Shown: positions 1 through 10,176, counted from the stretch's first letter. The stretch is DNA of 64,000 nt from Ruegeria sp. THAF33 (GCF_009363615.1 NZ_CP045384.1:1982501-2046500); one strand, 5' to 3'. Notes: generated by a model not told the origin, from the letters alone. A program made the numbers and translations.

Positions 1-2
1 CT

Positions 3-320
3 GCTGTTCAGGCGAAATCCGCCAATTACAAAGTCCGTCTGGCCGGGTGCGTCGCCAATCGCAGCCGCGACACGGATGAGGTAGACCGCTTCTGCGATCA
101 GGTCGGCTTCAAGCGCATCGCGCATATGCCCGATGTCGACGCCATCCGCCGTTCGCGCCTGAAGAAGAAAACCCTGTTCGAGATGGATGATGACGAGGAC
201 ATCGTCCGCTGCCGTGCTGAATATGTCCGGCTGGCTGAGACGCTTTGGAACGGGACTGAGGCATTGGCGCCTGAACCTCTGCCAGACCGGGAAATCTTTG
301 AGCTGTTGGGGTTTGACTGA
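3..320 (+). CDS. bchL: Light-independent protochlorophyllide reductase iron protein BchL (3' end only)
   Basis: This is the C-terminal ~105 codons of BchL, open to the left window edge. BchL is the NifH-like ATP-dependent [4Fe-4S] iron protein of dark-operative protochlorophyllide reductase and passes electrons to BchN-BchB. The visible part carries the family's C-terminal sequence (…[16 protein letters not shown]… and …AEPLW-like…LLGFD end). The Walker A motif and cluster cysteines lie outside the window. The TGA stop overlaps the bchM ATG by one base (TGATG), so the two genes are translationally coupled. The call rests on sequence resemblance plus the bchL-bchM-lhaA-puhA order conserved in Rhodobacteraceae. 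Confidence 0.93.
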   Translation, partial: AVQAKSANYKVRLAGCVANRSRDTDEVDRFCDQVGFKRIAHMPDVDAIRRSRLKKKTLFEMDDDEDIVRCRAEYVRLAETLWNGTEALAPEPLPDREIFELLGFD

Positions 321-988
321 TGACCTATGAAGCCACACGCGCTCGGGTCGAAACCTATTTCGACCGTACCGCCACCCGCACGTGGGAGCGGCTGACCAGC
401 GATGCGCCTGTTTCAAAGATCCGCCAGACTGTGCGCGAAGGCCGCGATCAGATGCGCAACCGCCTGTTGGAGGGGTTGCCCGCAGATCTGACGGGACGTC
501 GTGTTCTGGATGCGGGCTGTGGTACTGGCCAATTGACCGAAATCCTTGCTGCACGTGGGGCCGAGGTGGTGGCCATCGACATTTCCCCTGCCCTGATCGA
601 CATCGCCCGCGCGCGCTTGCCCGCGGCGCTGCAGGACCAAGTCGATTTCCACGCGGGCGACATGCTGCATGAGCCCAACGGCCCGTTTGATCAAGTCTTC
701 GCCATGGACAGCCTGATCTACTATGACGCCGACCATATCCGTGACGCGGTGGATCGCTTCGCAGGTCACGGCGCAAACGTCCGGTTTACCGTGGCTCCGC
801 GCACGCCTCTGCTGGCCGCCATGTGGTACGCAGGCAAGGTTTTTCCGAAAAGCGACCGCTCTCCAACTATGGTGCCCCACAATACCAAGGTGCTGACCCG
901 TAGGCTCGATGATGCCGGAACGGTCCGCGATCTGGGTCGCGTTAATTGTGGCTTTTACATCTCTCACGCGCTGGAGGTTGCTTTATGA
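320..988 (+). CDS. bchM: Magnesium-protoporphyrin IX O-methyltransferase BchM
   Basis: A 222-residue class I SAM methyltransferase that methylates the C13 propionate of Mg-protoporphyrin IX to give the monomethyl ester, the substrate of the AcsF cyclase encoded downstream. Motif I is VLDAGCGTGQL near residues 61-71, followed by an acidic residue after beta-2 (VVAIDIS) that would bind SAM ribose. The length fits the family (about 220-235). The start overlaps the bchL stop (TGATG), and the end overlaps the lhaA start by 4 bases (ATGA). The enzyme is expected to work at the inner membrane face next to Mg-chelatase BchH. Confidence 0.96.
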   Translation: MTYEATRARVETYFDRTATRTWERLTSDAPVSKIRQTVREGRDQMRNRLLEGLPADLTGRRVLDAGCGTGQLTEILAARGAEVVAIDISPALIDIARARLPAALQDQVDFHAGDMLHEPNGPFDQVFAMDSLIYYDADHIRDAVDRFAGHGANVRFTVAPRTPLLAAMWYAGKVFPKSDRSPTMVPHNTKVLTRRLDDAGTVRDLGRVNCGFYISHALEVAL

Positions 989-2406
989 GCCAGCGCCCCT
1001 CGCCCTTCACCCGGATACCGGCCGAGTTCCTGCCCTTCGCAGATGCCGCCAGTGCGGACCTGCCGATGGGCCAGTTGCTGCGGCTGTCGCTATTCCAAGT
1101 GTCGGTCGGGATGGCCTCGGTCATGTTGCTGGGCACGCTGAACCGCGTGATGATTGTCGAGTTGGGCGTGGCCGCCACGGTCGTTGCCATCATGATCGCC
1201 TTGCCGGTCCTGATTGCGCCCTTCCGCGCTCTTCTGGGCTTCCGCAGTGACACCCATCGCAGCGCGATTGGTTGGAAGCGCATCCCGTACCTGTGGTTCG
1301 GCTCGATCTGGCAGATGGGCGGGCTGGCTGTGATGCCGTTCGCACTGCTGGTCTTGGGCGGCCATTCCACGCTGCATGTCCCTTACGCCGGTGAGGCGCT
1401 GGCGGCGATTTCTTTCCTAATGGCCGGCCTCGGGATCCATATGACGCAAACCGCCGGTCTGGCGTTGGCCTGTGACCGGGCCACGCCCGAAACGCGGCCC
1501 AAGGTCGTCGCCCTGCTTTACGTGATGTTCCTGATTGGCATGGGGGCTTCGGCCCTGATCGTCGGCTGGCTGCTGCGCGATTTCTCAGACCTGCGCCTGA
1601 TCCGCGTGGTTCAGGGCGCGGCAGTGGTTGGCATGGTATTGAACCTGATCGCCCTCTGGCGGCAGGAAAAAGTCCGCCCCATGAGCGCCGAAGAACGTGC
1701 AGCGCCTCGACCCCGGTTCAGCGATGCCTGGTCCGATCTGCTAAGCGGAGGTCAAGCTGGGCGCCTGCTGGCGGTCGTCTTCCTGGGCACCATGGCTTTC
1801 AACATGCAGGACGTGCTGCTTGAGCCTTATGGCGGTGAAATTCTTGGCCTTTCGGTCTCGTCCACGACCGTTCTGACGGCCATGTGGGCCACCGGAGCAC
1901 TCGCAGGGTATGGGCTGTCCGCGCGCCTCCTCGGGCTGGGTCGCGATCCGATCCGCCTCTCCTGCGGTGGCATCCTGGTCGGGATCGCCGCGTTCAGCGC
2001 TGTGATCTTCTCGGCCCCGATGCAGGCCCCGCTGTTGTTCTTCACCGGCGCCGGACTGATCGGCTTTGGCGGGGGTATCTTCGCCGTTTGCACTCTGATC
2101 TCAACCATGTCCCTGCCAGAACAGGGCTTTGCCGGGCGTGGCTTGGCCTTGGGGGCATGGGGTGCTGCGCAAGCAACCGCCTCGGGGCTTGCTATCGCCC
2201 TTGGCGGCGCACTGCGTGACATCGTCAACATACAAGCGCTGCAGGGCAACCTCGGCACCGCACTGAATTCGAACGCGACGGGTTATTCCGTCGTCTACCA
2301 CACTGAAATCGCTTTGCTTTTCATCACACTCATCGTGCTTGGGCCGCTGGCGACGCGCAAACGTCGGGCGACTGGCCCAACCGGTCTGCCGGAGTTCCCG
2401 ACATGA
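985..2406 (+). CDS. lhaA: LhaA, PucC-family LH1 assembly / bacteriochlorophyll delivery protein
   Basis: A 473-residue integral membrane protein of the PucC/LhaA branch of the major facilitator superfamily. Many hydrophobic helices are visible, for example around residues 30-70 and 340-400, consistent with 12 transmembrane segments. LhaA is needed for efficient LH1 assembly and is thought to hand bacteriochlorophyll to PufA/PufB. I chose the ATG at 985 (MSQRPSPFTRIP…), which overlaps the bchM stop as ATGA. An upstream in-frame start at 946 would lie inside bchM. Position directly ahead of puhA is the classical one, and the puhA promoter often lies inside lhaA. Confidence 0.95.
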   Translation: MSQRPSPFTRIPAEFLPFADAASADLPMGQLLRLSLFQVSVGMASVMLLGTLNRVMIVELGVAATVVAIMIALPVLIAPFRALLGFRSDTHRSAIGWKRIPYLWFGSIWQMGGLAVMPFALLVLGGHSTLHVPYAGEALAAISFLMAGLGIHMTQTAGLALACDRATPETRPKVVALLYVMFLIGMGASALIVGWLLRDFSDLRLIRVVQGAAVVGMVLNLIALWRQEKVRPMSAEERAAPRPRFSDAWSDLLSGGQAGRLLAVVFLGTMAFNMQDVLLEPYGGEILGLSVSSTTVLTAMWATGALAGYGLSARLLGLGRDPIRLSCGGILVGIAAFSAVIFSAPMQAPLLFFTGAGLIGFGGGIFAVCTLISTMSLPEQGFAGRGLALGAWGAAQATASGLAIALGGALRDIVNIQALQGNLGTALNSNATGYSVVYHTEIALLFITLIVLGPLATRKRRATGPTGLPEFPT

Positions 2407-2437
2407 TGCGCAAAACACTGAATGAAAGGATCACGGC

Positions 2438-3208
2438 ATGACCCAGACCTTTTTCGGAGAATTCGACCTCGCCAGCCTGTCGATCTGGCTTTTCTGGGTC
2501 TTTTTCGCCCTTCTGATCTTCTACATCCAGCGGGAAAACATGCGCGAGGGCTTTCCTCTGGTCGATGACGACGGTGAGGAAGCGCCCAATCAGGGTCTGT
2601 TCCCGGTCCCGGATGACAAGACCTTCAAACTGCCCCACGGGCGCGGAGAGTTGACTGTTCCCAGCGGCCAACGCGGTGATCGCGATAATCTGGCACTGGA
2701 ACGCACAAACGCCGCTGGAGGGTATCCGTTCGAGCCCACCGGCAACCCGATGGTCGACGGTGTGGGGCCCGCCGCCTGGGCTCCGCGACGCGATATTCCG
2801 GAGCTGGACGGCCATGGACACCTCAAACTGCAGCCAATGCGCAAACTTGAGGCATTCTCGCACGCCGCAGGCCGAGACCCGCGCGGCAAACCCGTTGTGA
2901 CCGGCGACAATCAGGCCGTCGGCACCGTCACCGACATGTGGGTCGACGTACCTGAGCAACTGGTCCGCTATCTCGAATACGAACTGGACGCGGAACATGG
3001 CGGCGGCACCCGGTTGGTGCCTTTGACCATGGCGCGCATCTGGTCGAACCGGGTCAAGGTCCGCTCGATCTTTGCCGAGCATGTCAAGGACGTGCCGCAG
3101 ATCGCGGACCCCGATCAGGTCACCCTGCTCGAGGAAGAGAAAATCAGCGCCTACTACGCCGGCGGCACGCTTTACGCCAGCGAAGCCCGGCAAGAGCCGC
3201 AGATCTAA
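2438..3208 (+). CDS. puhA: Photosynthetic reaction centre H subunit PuhA
   Basis: A 256-residue H subunit of the type II reaction centre. It has a short periplasmic N-terminus, one transmembrane helix at about residues 12-31 (LSIWLFWVFFALLIFYIQ) and a large cytoplasmic PRC-barrel domain that caps L and M and shapes the proton path to QB. Family sequences such as the PRRDIPELDGHG-like stretch and the RVKVRSIFAEHV… stretch are present. The preceding AAAGGA gives a plausible ribosome site. Its partners PufL and PufM are encoded at 11.5-13.3 kb on the other strand. Confidence 0.97.
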   Translation: MTQTFFGEFDLASLSIWLFWVFFALLIFYIQRENMREGFPLVDDDGEEAPNQGLFPVPDDKTFKLPHGRGELTVPSGQRGDRDNLALERTNAAGGYPFEPTGNPMVDGVGPAAWAPRRDIPELDGHGHLKLQPMRKLEAFSHAAGRDPRGKPVVTGDNQAVGTVTDMWVDVPEQLVRYLEYELDAEHGGGTRLVPLTMARIWSNRVKVRSIFAEHVKDVPQIADPDQVTLLEEEKISAYYAGGTLYASEARQEPQI

Positions 3209-3225
3209 GGACAGGAGCCACCCGC

Positions 3226-3849
3226 ATGTCACATGACGATTTCGCAGTCGAACCGGTGCCGGGCCTACCGGAACGCCCGCCCGAGGGTGAGGTGATCCTT
3301 TGGCAGGGTCGCCCGCACTGGTGGGCGCTTGCGAAATCCTCTGTCAGTGTCTTGTGGGTTGCGGGCTATTTTGCGGTCCTGACGCTCTGGCGCTTTGTCT
3401 CGGTGGTGGACCTGATGCCACTGGATCTGGCCATTGCTGCGTCGCTGCCCTTCGTGATCCTTGGGGCCGTAACCTGCGCGCTTCTCGTCCTGTTTTCGGT
3501 CATTCAGGCCCGGTGCACGATGTACACGCTAACCAACCGTCGCGTAGCCATGCGGATCGGCGCCGCGCTGACCATCACGCTGAACCTGCCATACTCGAAA
3601 ATCGCCAGCGCAGATCTGGACCTGCGCAAGGATGGCACCGGCACGATTGCCCTTACGCTGCAAGGCCCGACACGATTCAGCTATCTGCTCTGCTGGCCAC
3701 ATGTCCGGCCGTGGCGCTTCAACACCCAGCCTGCACTGCGCTGCATCCCTGATGCCGAAAACGTTGCGCGCATCTTCGCAGATGCCGCCGAGGCGCAGGT
3801 CAGCATCCCGCGCGTCGAGCGCACCATGAACCCAATCGCGGCGGAATAG
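3226..3849 (+). CDS. puhB: Photosynthetic complex assembly factor PuhB
   Basis: A 207-residue membrane protein of the PuhB family (bacterial PH-domain fold), required for efficient reaction centre assembly in Rhodobacter. Hydrophobic segments at about residues 38-58 and 69-95 are separated by a short loop and followed by a soluble domain containing TLTNRRVAMRIG. That stretch resembles the YxLTNxRV motif of PH-like membrane proteins. It begins 17 bp after puhA and precedes puhC, the usual order. Function is inferred from family and neighbourhood. Confidence 0.92.
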   Translation: MSHDDFAVEPVPGLPERPPEGEVILWQGRPHWWALAKSSVSVLWVAGYFAVLTLWRFVSVVDLMPLDLAIAASLPFVILGAVTCALLVLFSVIQARCTMYTLTNRRVAMRIGAALTITLNLPYSKIASADLDLRKDGTGTIALTLQGPTRFSYLLCWPHVRPWRFNTQPALRCIPDAENVARIFADAAEAQVSIPRVERTMNPIAAE

Positions 3850-3858
3850 GAGAACGGC

Positions 3859-4320
3859 ATGACCGATACCCAAACCCATAGCCAAGACCGCGAGTTGATC
3901 CCGCGCGCGCTGCTTCGGGCAATGGGGCTGTTGGTTTGTGCTGTTCTGGCCATTGTCACCTATGCGCGTATCGCCGATGTGCCACTTTCGGCGACGCCTC
4001 CGGCGGCGGAAATCACGCATGAGCGCGCGATGATCCTGATCAGCGATGGCGTCAGCGGTGCCGTCAGCGTGATGTCGCCCGAAGGCGTGGTCATCGCCCG
4101 GCTGGACGCCACCCAGGGCGGCTTTGTTGCGGGTGTCGCCCGGGTCATCGACCGCAACCGCGCGCAGGCCAATCTGCCTGCGCACACCCCCGTCATCGTA
4201 ACGCGCCGCGCCAATGGCCGTCTCGATATCACCGATCCCGTAACGGGATGGAGCGCCGACCTCATGGGGTTTGGTGCCGATAATGCCAGTCGTTTCGCCA
4301 GACTTCTGGATCAACCTTGA
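3859..4320 (+). CDS. puhC: Photosynthetic complex assembly protein PuhC
   Basis: A 153-residue protein with a short cytoplasmic N-terminus, one hydrophobic segment at about residues 17-36 and a periplasmic domain. This topology fits PuhC, which supports reorganisation or assembly of the RC-LH1 core. It starts 9 bp after puhB, with an AGGAGAA ribosome site in the gap. The C-terminal part (…RRANGRLDITDPVTGW) is characteristic of the family. No catalytic motif is expected or seen. Confidence 0.9.
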   Translation: MTDTQTHSQDRELIPRALLRAMGLLVCAVLAIVTYARIADVPLSATPPAAEITHERAMILISDGVSGAVSVMSPEGVVIARLDATQGGFVAGVARVIDRNRAQANLPAHTPVIVTRRANGRLDITDPVTGWSADLMGFGADNASRFARLLDQP

Positions 4321-4332
4321 AAGGAAGCCAAC

Positions 4333-4629
4333 ATGGGACTTTTGACGAAAGACTTTGAACGCGCGCCCTGCACAATCGAGGTGAGCCACAAATTCGAGAG
4401 CCTGCACGCCCATGTCAGGTTCGACAACGGTGCCGTGATCTATCCCGGCGACGAGGTGCAGGTGAAGGGTCCTGAAATCATGGCCCCGTTCGGTGAGATC
4501 GTCATTGAACAGCGCGAAGCAACAATCATCCGCGCCAGCCTGCTCGAACGTCTCTGGACCCGCCTTACGGGCGATTTCGAAGTGATGGAGCTGTGCGAAT
4601 TCTCCTTCTCTGAGGAGGTCACGCTATGA
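4333..4629 (+). CDS. bciE: BciE-like small subunit of the oxygen-dependent Mg-protoporphyrin ester cyclase
   Basis: A 98-residue soluble, beta-rich protein between puhC and acsF. Its stop overlaps the acsF start by 4 bases (ATGA). In Rhodobacter sphaeroides a small gene next to acsF encodes BciE, an auxiliary protein required by AcsF in alphaproteobacteria. Position, size and overlap all match, so I assign it on context. The central stretch with GDEVQVKG and APFGEIVIEQREATIIRAS suggests a barrel-sandwich-like fold (inference). No cofactor motif is visible. If not BciE it is still a conserved photosynthesis-cluster protein co-translated with the cyclase. Confidence 0.75.
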   Translation: MGLLTKDFERAPCTIEVSHKFESLHAHVRFDNGAVIYPGDEVQVKGPEIMAPFGEIVIEQREATIIRASLLERLWTRLTGDFEVMELCEFSFSEEVTL

Positions 4630-5753
4630 ATATGCAATCCAAACACACCGCCGACGCCACCACGGTCGAAGAGGGCCTGGCCATCGCTGCCGAACAGGAC
4701 GCAATCTACGACGACGAGATGGCGACCGAGACGGCGATGCAGAACACTCTGCTGACGCCGCGCTTTTACACCACCGACTTTGATGAGCTGGATGCCATTG
4801 ATGTCTCCTCGGTGCGCGAGGACTGGGACGGGCTGATCGCTCAGATGCTCTCAGACCCGAACAAGGGACACTTCAAGAAGAACGAAGATTGGGACCAGAT
4901 CGACTGGGACGGCATGGATCCGCAGCTCAAGAAGGAATTCATCGACTTCCTGATCTCGTCCTGCACCGCCGAATTCTCGGGCTGTGTGCTGTACAAAGAA
5001 ATGAAGCGGCGTGGGAACAACAAGGACATCACCCAGCTGTTCCAACTGATGGCTCGGGATGAGGCGCGCCATGCGGGTTTCATCAACGATGCGCTGCGCG
5101 AGGCCGGGTTACGGGTGAATCTGGGCTTCCTGACCCAGAAGAAGAAATACACCTATTTCCGGCCCAAGTTCATCTACTACGCCACCTACCTGTCGGAAAA
5201 AATCGGCTACGCCCGCTACATAACTATCTTCCGCCACCTTCAGGCTAACCCCGAACATCGGTTCCACCCGATCTTCAAGTGGTTCGAAGAGTGGTGCAAT
5301 GACGAGTTCAGCCATGGCGAGGCGTTTGCTTTGCTGATGAAGACCGACCCAAAGCTGACCTCGGGCGTCAATGTGCTGTGGATCAAGTTCTTCCTGACCG
5401 CCGTCTACGCGACCATGTTCGTGCGCGACCATCAGCGGCCAGCCTTCCACGAGGCATTGGGCGTCGATCCGGATTGGTATGCCCACGCGGTGTTCGAGAA
5501 GACCAGCGAGCTCAGCAAGCAGATCTTCCCGATCACGCTGGATATCGACGATCCACGCTGGCTCAAGAACTGCCGTGCGCTGTATCGGGCCAACGCAGAC
5601 ATTGCCAAGGCGAAGGAGCGCGGTGGCATCGCGGGTAAAATCGCTCAGCTTTGGGGTTCGCTCCGCGCCGGACGCGCCTTTGTCGCGCTGTATTTCATCC
5701 CGGCGAAAAAGCATCAGGTTCCGACCAAAACAAGATTGGAGCCCTGCTACTGA
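4626..5753 (+). CDS. acsF: Aerobic Mg-protoporphyrin IX monomethyl ester oxidative cyclase AcsF
   Basis: A 375-residue diiron oxygenase that forms ring E of bacteriochlorophyll using O2. Ferritin-like iron-ligand motifs are visible: a Glu in SSCTAEFSGCVLYKEM (around residue 119), the E-x-x-H of DEARHAGF (around 148) and DEFSHGEAF (around 231). Length and C-terminus (…KTRLEPCY) match the family. The stop overlaps the puhE ATG (TGATG). Its presence means pigment can be made in air. The radical-SAM alternative BchE is not in this window. Confidence 0.96.
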   Translation: MNMQSKHTADATTVEEGLAIAAEQDAIYDDEMATETAMQNTLLTPRFYTTDFDELDAIDVSSVREDWDGLIAQMLSDPNKGHFKKNEDWDQIDWDGMDPQLKKEFIDFLISSCTAEFSGCVLYKEMKRRGNNKDITQLFQLMARDEARHAGFINDALREAGLRVNLGFLTQKKKYTYFRPKFIYYATYLSEKIGYARYITIFRHLQANPEHRFHPIFKWFEEWCNDEFSHGEAFALLMKTDPKLTSGVNVLWIKFFLTAVYATMFVRDHQRPAFHEALGVDPDWYAHAVFEKTSELSKQIFPITLDIDDPRWLKNCRALYRANADIAKAKERGGIAGKIAQLWGSLRAGRAFVALYFIPAKKHQVPTKTRLEPCY

Positions 5754-6556
5754 TGACCCTCGCCCCCTGGATCGCCGCGCCCATTGCGCTTTTCCTCTGG
5801 TGGTTCTCCACCGGGGCGATCCTGTGGGTGGTCCGCCGCAGCGTGGGAGGGCGCAGCCGCGCGGCGCTGTGGTCCCTGCCCGTGCTCATCGCCGGGCTGG
5901 CCGGGTTCTGGCTGTCGCTGGGCGATGACAGCACCGGCTCGATCTATCTGGGTTTCACAAGCGCTTTGGCAATTTGGGGCTGGATCGAACTGGCCTTCCT
6001 CTGCGGTATGATCACCGGACCCAACGCCTATCCCTGCCCCGCCGACGCGCCGTTTTGGGAGCGTTTTATCCGCGCCTGGGGCACCATTGCTTATCACGAG
6101 ATGCTATTGGTCCTGATCACTATCGTGCTGGCGCTGATCAGTTGGAGCCAGCCCAACACCGCCGGCGCTTGGTGCTTCGGCATCCTCTTCGCCGCACGCA
6201 TCTCAGCCAAGCTGAACCTGTTTTTTGGCGTGCCGAAATTCAATGCCGAGTTTCTGCCAGATCACCTGTCTCATCTGCCCAGCCACTTCCGCATCGCACG
6301 GATGAATTGGTTTTTCCCGATTTCCGTATCGCTGCTTTCCGTCGCCGTCGCCCTGTTCATGGCGCGCGCCGGACATGCTGCGACCGACCCTATCAAGACA
6401 ACGCAAATCTTGTTGGCCAGCCTCACCGGTTTGGCCTTGCTGGAACATTGGTTGCTGGTTCTGCCGTTGCCCGACGCCAAGCTTTGGCGCTGGATGCTGC
6501 CGGACCCGAAACCGCTCACCATGAATACCGAAAGGGAGGGACGTCATGGAATTTGA
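5753..6556 (+). CDS. puhE: Photosynthetic complex assembly protein PuhE
   Basis: A 267-residue polytopic membrane protein with about seven hydrophobic helices, matching the PuhE family that in Rhodobacter influences RC-LH1 levels and bacteriochlorophyll synthesis. I use the ATG at 5753, which overlaps the acsF stop. A longer in-frame option from 5651 would run through acsF. Conserved-looking pieces include [11 protein letters not shown] and the [19 protein letters not shown] stretch. The 3' end overlaps the hemA start by 11 bp, giving a continuous acsF-puhE-hemA unit. Confidence 0.92.
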   Translation: MTLAPWIAAPIALFLWWFSTGAILWVVRRSVGGRSRAALWSLPVLIAGLAGFWLSLGDDSTGSIYLGFTSALAIWGWIELAFLCGMITGPNAYPCPADAPFWERFIRAWGTIAYHEMLLVLITIVLALISWSQPNTAGAWCFGILFAARISAKLNLFFGVPKFNAEFLPDHLSHLPSHFRIARMNWFFPISVSLLSVAVALFMARAGHAATDPIKTTQILLASLTGLALLEHWLLVLPLPDAKLWRWMLPDPKPLTMNTEREGRHGI

Positions 6557-7760
6557 CAAGATGTTCAACACACAGCTGGATCAGCTGAAAGAGGAAGGCA
6601 ATTACCGGATCTTTGCCGAGCTTGAACGGCTCTGCGGTGCGTTCCCGACCGCGAAATCTCATGTCGAAGACAGCCCCGACAAGGTCACTGTCTGGTGTTC
6701 GAACGACTATCTGGGCATGGGTCAGAACCCGAAAGTGCGCAAGGTGATGAAAGATGTCATCGACTCTTGCGGTGTGGGTGCCGGGGGCACCCGCAATATC
6801 TCTGGCACGAACCACCATCACGTCCGGCTCGAGGCCGAGCTAGCCGATCTGCATGGTAAAGAGGCCGCGCTGGTCTTTACCTCGGGCTACGTGTCGAACT
6901 GGGCGTCGCTGTCGACCCTTGGCAGTCGTCTGCCCGACGCGGTGATCCTGAGCGATGAGCTGAACCACGCCTCGATGATCGAGGGCATTCGCCATTCGCG
7001 GGCCAAAAAGGTCATCTGGAAGCACAATGATCCCGAAGACCTCGATCGCAAGCTGGCGGCCCTCCCTGTCAACAGCACCAAGATCGTGGCGTTCGAGTCG
7101 GTCTATTCGATGGATGGCGACATCTGTCCGATGAAAGAGATCGTCGAAGTGGCCGAAAAGCACGGCGCTCTGACCTATCTGGATGAGGTTCACGCCGTTG
7201 GCCTCTACGGTCCGCGCGGCGGAGGCATTAGCGAACAGGAAGGTCTGGCAGATCGCATCACCCTGATCGAAGGCACCTTGGGCAAGGCTTACGGCTGCGT
7301 CGGTGGCTATGTCACCGGGTCCGAGGCGCTGTGCGATTTCCTGCGCAGCTTTTCAAGCGGGTTTATCTTCACAACCGCCCTGCCTCCGGCGGTTGCAGCA
7401 GCAGCGACCACCAGCATCCGGCACCTGAAGACCAGCAATACCGAACGCATGGCCCAACGGCGTCAGGTAAAACGTCTGCGTGACAAGCTGGACGCCTATG
7501 GCATCCCGCATATGGACAACCCCAGCCACATTATCCCGGTGTTGATCAAGGACCCGGTCAAATGCCGGATGCTGTCCGATATCCTGATGCGCGACTACGG
7601 CATCTACGTGCAACCGATCAACTATCCGACTGTCCCGAAAGGAACTGAGCGGTTGCGATTTACACCGTCGCCCTTGCACAGCGATGACGATATCGACCGC
7701 CTGGTCGAGGCGTTGATGGTGCTTTGGAAGCAGTGTGCTTTGGCGCACGCGGTTGCCTGA
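6546..7760 (+). CDS. hemA: 5-aminolevulinate synthase HemA (photosynthesis-cluster copy)
   Basis: A 404-residue PLP enzyme that condenses glycine and succinyl-CoA to 5-aminolevulinate, the first step of the alphaproteobacterial C4 tetrapyrrole route. The PLP lysine is in EGTLGKAYG, the cofactor-contacting Asp is in [12 protein letters not shown], and the glycine-rich stretch is [12 protein letters not shown]. It begins inside the end of puhE, so it is co-transcribed with pigment genes and can raise precursor supply when photopigments are made. Many Rhodobacteraceae carry another ALA synthase elsewhere. Confidence 0.96.
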   Translation: MEFDKMFNTQLDQLKEEGNYRIFAELERLCGAFPTAKSHVEDSPDKVTVWCSNDYLGMGQNPKVRKVMKDVIDSCGVGAGGTRNISGTNHHHVRLEAELADLHGKEAALVFTSGYVSNWASLSTLGSRLPDAVILSDELNHASMIEGIRHSRAKKVIWKHNDPEDLDRKLAALPVNSTKIVAFESVYSMDGDICPMKEIVEVAEKHGALTYLDEVHAVGLYGPRGGGISEQEGLADRITLIEGTLGKAYGCVGGYVTGSEALCDFLRSFSSGFIFTTALPPAVAAAATTSIRHLKTSNTERMAQRRQVKRLRDKLDAYGIPHMDNPSHIIPVLIKDPVKCRMLSDILMRDYGIYVQPINYPTVPKGTERLRFTPSPLHSDDDIDRLVEALMVLWKQCALAHAVA

Positions 7761-7831
7761 TCTCATTGTGCGCAAAATTGACTTTGAGACTGATGCTCTA
7801 ACTTAAGAGAACTTCGGAGGAGGAAATACAG

Positions 7832-8257
7832 ATGAAAAGAATCCTGTCTGCCGGCGCAGCACTGGCAGCTTTCGCGGGTCCCGTTTTTGCCGAGGGGGAC
7901 GCTGAGAAAGGCGCAAAGAATTTCAATAAATGCAAAGCCTGCCATGTCATTGTCGATGACGCTGGCGAAGAAATTGTAAAAGGCGGCAAGACCGGGCCCA
8001 ACCTGTATGGTGTCGTGGGCCGGACTGCCGGGACATATGAAGGCTTCAACTACTCGGACTCGATGGTCGCGGCAGGAGAAGCCGGTCTGGTCTGGGAAGA
8101 GGCAGACTTTACCGCTTATGTGGCTGATCCGTCCAAATTCCTGAAGGAATACCTCGACGACACCAGCGCGCGTGGAAAAATGACATTTAAACTGCGCAAA
8201 GAAGATGAGGCCGCCAACATCTGGGCTTATCTGAACTCGGTCGGCCCTCAGACCTAA
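7832..8257 (+). CDS. cycA: Soluble class I cytochrome c2 (CycA-type)
   Basis: A 141-residue periplasmic cytochrome with a cleavable signal peptide (cut after about residue 20, …GPVFA). It has one heme motif CKACH and a C-terminal Met ligand in ARGKMTFKL. Cytochrome c2 shuttles electrons from the bc1 complex to the reaction centre, here probably through the PufC tetraheme subunit, and to terminal oxidases. A strong GGAGGAGG ribosome site precedes the ATG. A weak promoter-like pair, TTGACT at 7778 and TAACTT at 7799 with a short 15-bp spacer, sits in the 71-bp gap after hemA. The gene converges with dxs, overlapping it by 4 bp. Confidence 0.9.
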   Translation: MKRILSAGAALAAFAGPVFAEGDAEKGAKNFNKCKACHVIVDDAGEEIVKGGKTGPNLYGVVGRTAGTYEGFNYSDSMVAAGEAGLVWEEADFTAYVADPSKFLKEYLDDTSARGKMTFKLRKEDEAANIWAYLNSVGPQT

Positions 8258-10176
8258 CGGGCAGCAGGGAAAGAGATGACCTTTGTCTCGCGAGCGTAAA
8301 GCCCGCGGACAACATCTGCGATATCCCGCGCGGTCATTCCCGCATCTTCATACATCTCACTCGGCGCGGCCTGCTCGATAAACCTGTCGGGCAGCGTGAC
8401 CGTACGCATCTTCAGGCCACGATCCAAAGCGCCCGAATTCGCCAGATGTGACAGGACATGAGCGCTGAACCCGCCCTGCGCGCCCTGTTCCACTGTGACG
8501 ATTGCGCTGTGGCGGGCAGCCAGTTCCGCCAGCAACTCTGTATCGATTGGCTTGGCGAATCTTGCATCTGCAATCGTTGGTTGGTGCCCCTGATCAGCCA
8601 GCATACCTGCCGCCGCCATACACTCGGCAAGATGTGCGCCCAGTGAGAGGATGGCCACGTCTTCGCCCTCGCGAACGATCCGCCCTTTGCCAATGGGAAG
8701 GATCTCTCCGCGTTCGGGAAGCTCTACGCCCACCCCTGCCCCACGCGGGAAGCGAACAGCCGACGGCCCTTCATCACGGGATAGCGAGGTTGCAATCATG
8801 TGGCGCAGCTCAGCTTCATCCGATGGGGCCATCACAACAAATCCGGGCAGGCTGCACAGATAGGTCAGATCGAAAGCCCCCGCATGGGTTGCCCCATCGG
8901 CCCCAACAAGGCCCGCGCGGTCAATCGCAAAGCGGACTGGCAACCCCTGTAAAGCAACGTCATGTACGACTTGGTCATACCCGCGCTGCAGGAAGGTCGA
9001 ATAAATGGCGCAGACGGGCTTTAGACCACTGGCCGCCATCCCGGCCGCAAAAGTGACGGCGTGTTGTTCGGCGATGCCAACATCGAACACACGACCAGGG
9101 AACCGGTCAGCCATCGTTTTGACCCCGGTCCCGGCCGGCATTGCAGCGGTCACCGCAACGATAGACGGATCTCGGCTGGCTTCGTCTGTCAGGGTGTCGC
9201 CGAACACCGAGGTATAACTGGGCGCGTTGGCCTTAGCTTTATTCATTGCCCCTGTTGAGACGTCGAACTTGGACACGCCATGATACTTATCTGCGCTATT
9301 CTCGGCGGGGGCATAGCCTTTGCCTTTGACAGTCACGCAGTGGATAAGGACCGGCCCGGTCGCGCGCGCCCTCGCGGCGCGCAACACGGGCAAGAGCTGT
9401 TCCATGTCATGCCCATCGATGGGACCGATATAGTCGAAACCCAATTCCTCGAACAGCGTACCTGCGCCCGGCAGCCCCGACACCAGCTGTCGCGCCCGGC
9501 GCATTCCGGCACGCACCGGTGGAGGCATGGCGGCCTCGAACCCTTCGGACAGGGATTGCATCCGTGCCAGAGGTTCCGAGGCATAGAGCCGCGACAGATA
9601 GGTCGACATTGCACCGACTGGCGGAGCGATGCTCATCTCGTTGTCATTCAGGATTACGAATAACCTCCGCCCTTCACAACCCGCGTTGTTCAGCGCTTCA
9701 TAAGCCATACCCGCGCTAATCGAGCCATCACCTATCACCGCAATCGCATCCCCTGTTGGCATGCCCATATCGCGACCAATCGTGAACCCTAACGCTGCGC
9801 TGATCGAAGTAGAACTATGCGCTGCTCCGAATGGATCGAACACGGACTCTGAGCGTTTGGTAAAACCGCTTAGCCCGTTTTTTTGGCGCAAGGTCCGCAT
9901 CCGGTCCCGCCGCCCAGTCAGCACCTTATGCGGATAACACTGGTGACCTACATCCCAGATCAGCTTGTCCATTGGCGTATTAAACACAGCATGCAATGCA
10001 ACAGTCAGCTCAACCACGCCCAGCGAAGACCCCAGATGCCCGCCGGTTTCCGAGACAATGTCGATCACCTCATCTCTTAATTCTCCGGCAATCCCCGCCA
10101 ATTCCGCATCGCTCAGCATCCGCAGATCAGCAGGGCCGGCAACGCGATCCAAAAGGGGTGTGTCTGGGTGTGTCAT
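8254..10176 (-). CDS. dxs: 1-deoxy-D-xylulose-5-phosphate synthase Dxs
   Basis: A 640-residue thiamine-diphosphate enzyme that joins pyruvate and glyceraldehyde-3-phosphate, the entry step of the MEP isoprenoid pathway feeding carotenoids and the bacteriochlorophyll tail. Motifs seen are [13 protein letters not shown], the ThDP site [18 protein letters not shown] and the catalytic Glu region [10 protein letters not shown]. It lies 185 bp downstream of pufC on the same strand, the usual end of Rhodobacteraceae puf operons, so read-through from puf probably contributes to its expression. Confidence 0.97.
   Translation of the reverse strand: MTHPDTPLLDRVAGPADLRMLSDAELAGIAGELRDEVIDIVSETGGHLGSSLGVVELTVALHAVFNTPMDKLIWDVGHQCYPHKVLTGRRDRMRTLRQKNGLSGFTKRSESVFDPFGAAHSSTSISAALGFTIGRDMGMPTGDAIAVIGDGSISAGMAYEALNNAGCEGRRLFVILNDNEMSIAPPVGAMSTYLSRLYASEPLARMQSLSEGFEAAMPPPVRAGMRRARQLVSGLPGAGTLFEELGFDYIGPIDGHDMEQLLPVLRAARARATGPVLIHCVTVKGKGYAPAENSADKYHGVSKFDVSTGAMNKAKANAPSYTSVFGDTLTDEASRDPSIVAVTAAMPAGTGVKTMADRFPGRVFDVGIAEQHAVTFAAGMAASGLKPVCAIYSTFLQRGYDQVVHDVALQGLPVRFAIDRAGLVGADGATHAGAFDLTYLCSLPGFVVMAPSDEAELRHMIATSLSRDEGPSAVRFPRGAGVGVELPERGEILPIGKGRIVREGEDVAILSLGAHLAECMAAAGMLADQGHQPTIADARFAKPIDTELLAELAARHSAIVTVEQGAQGGFSAHVLSHLANSGALDRGLKMRTVTLPDRFIEQAAPSEMYEDAGMTARDIADVVRGLYARETKVISFPAAR

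Noticed and set aside
2330..3232. A 300-codon minus-strand frame opposite puhA
   Set aside because: puhA is clear on the + strand. The antisense frame spans the gene ends and has no ribosome site or motif.
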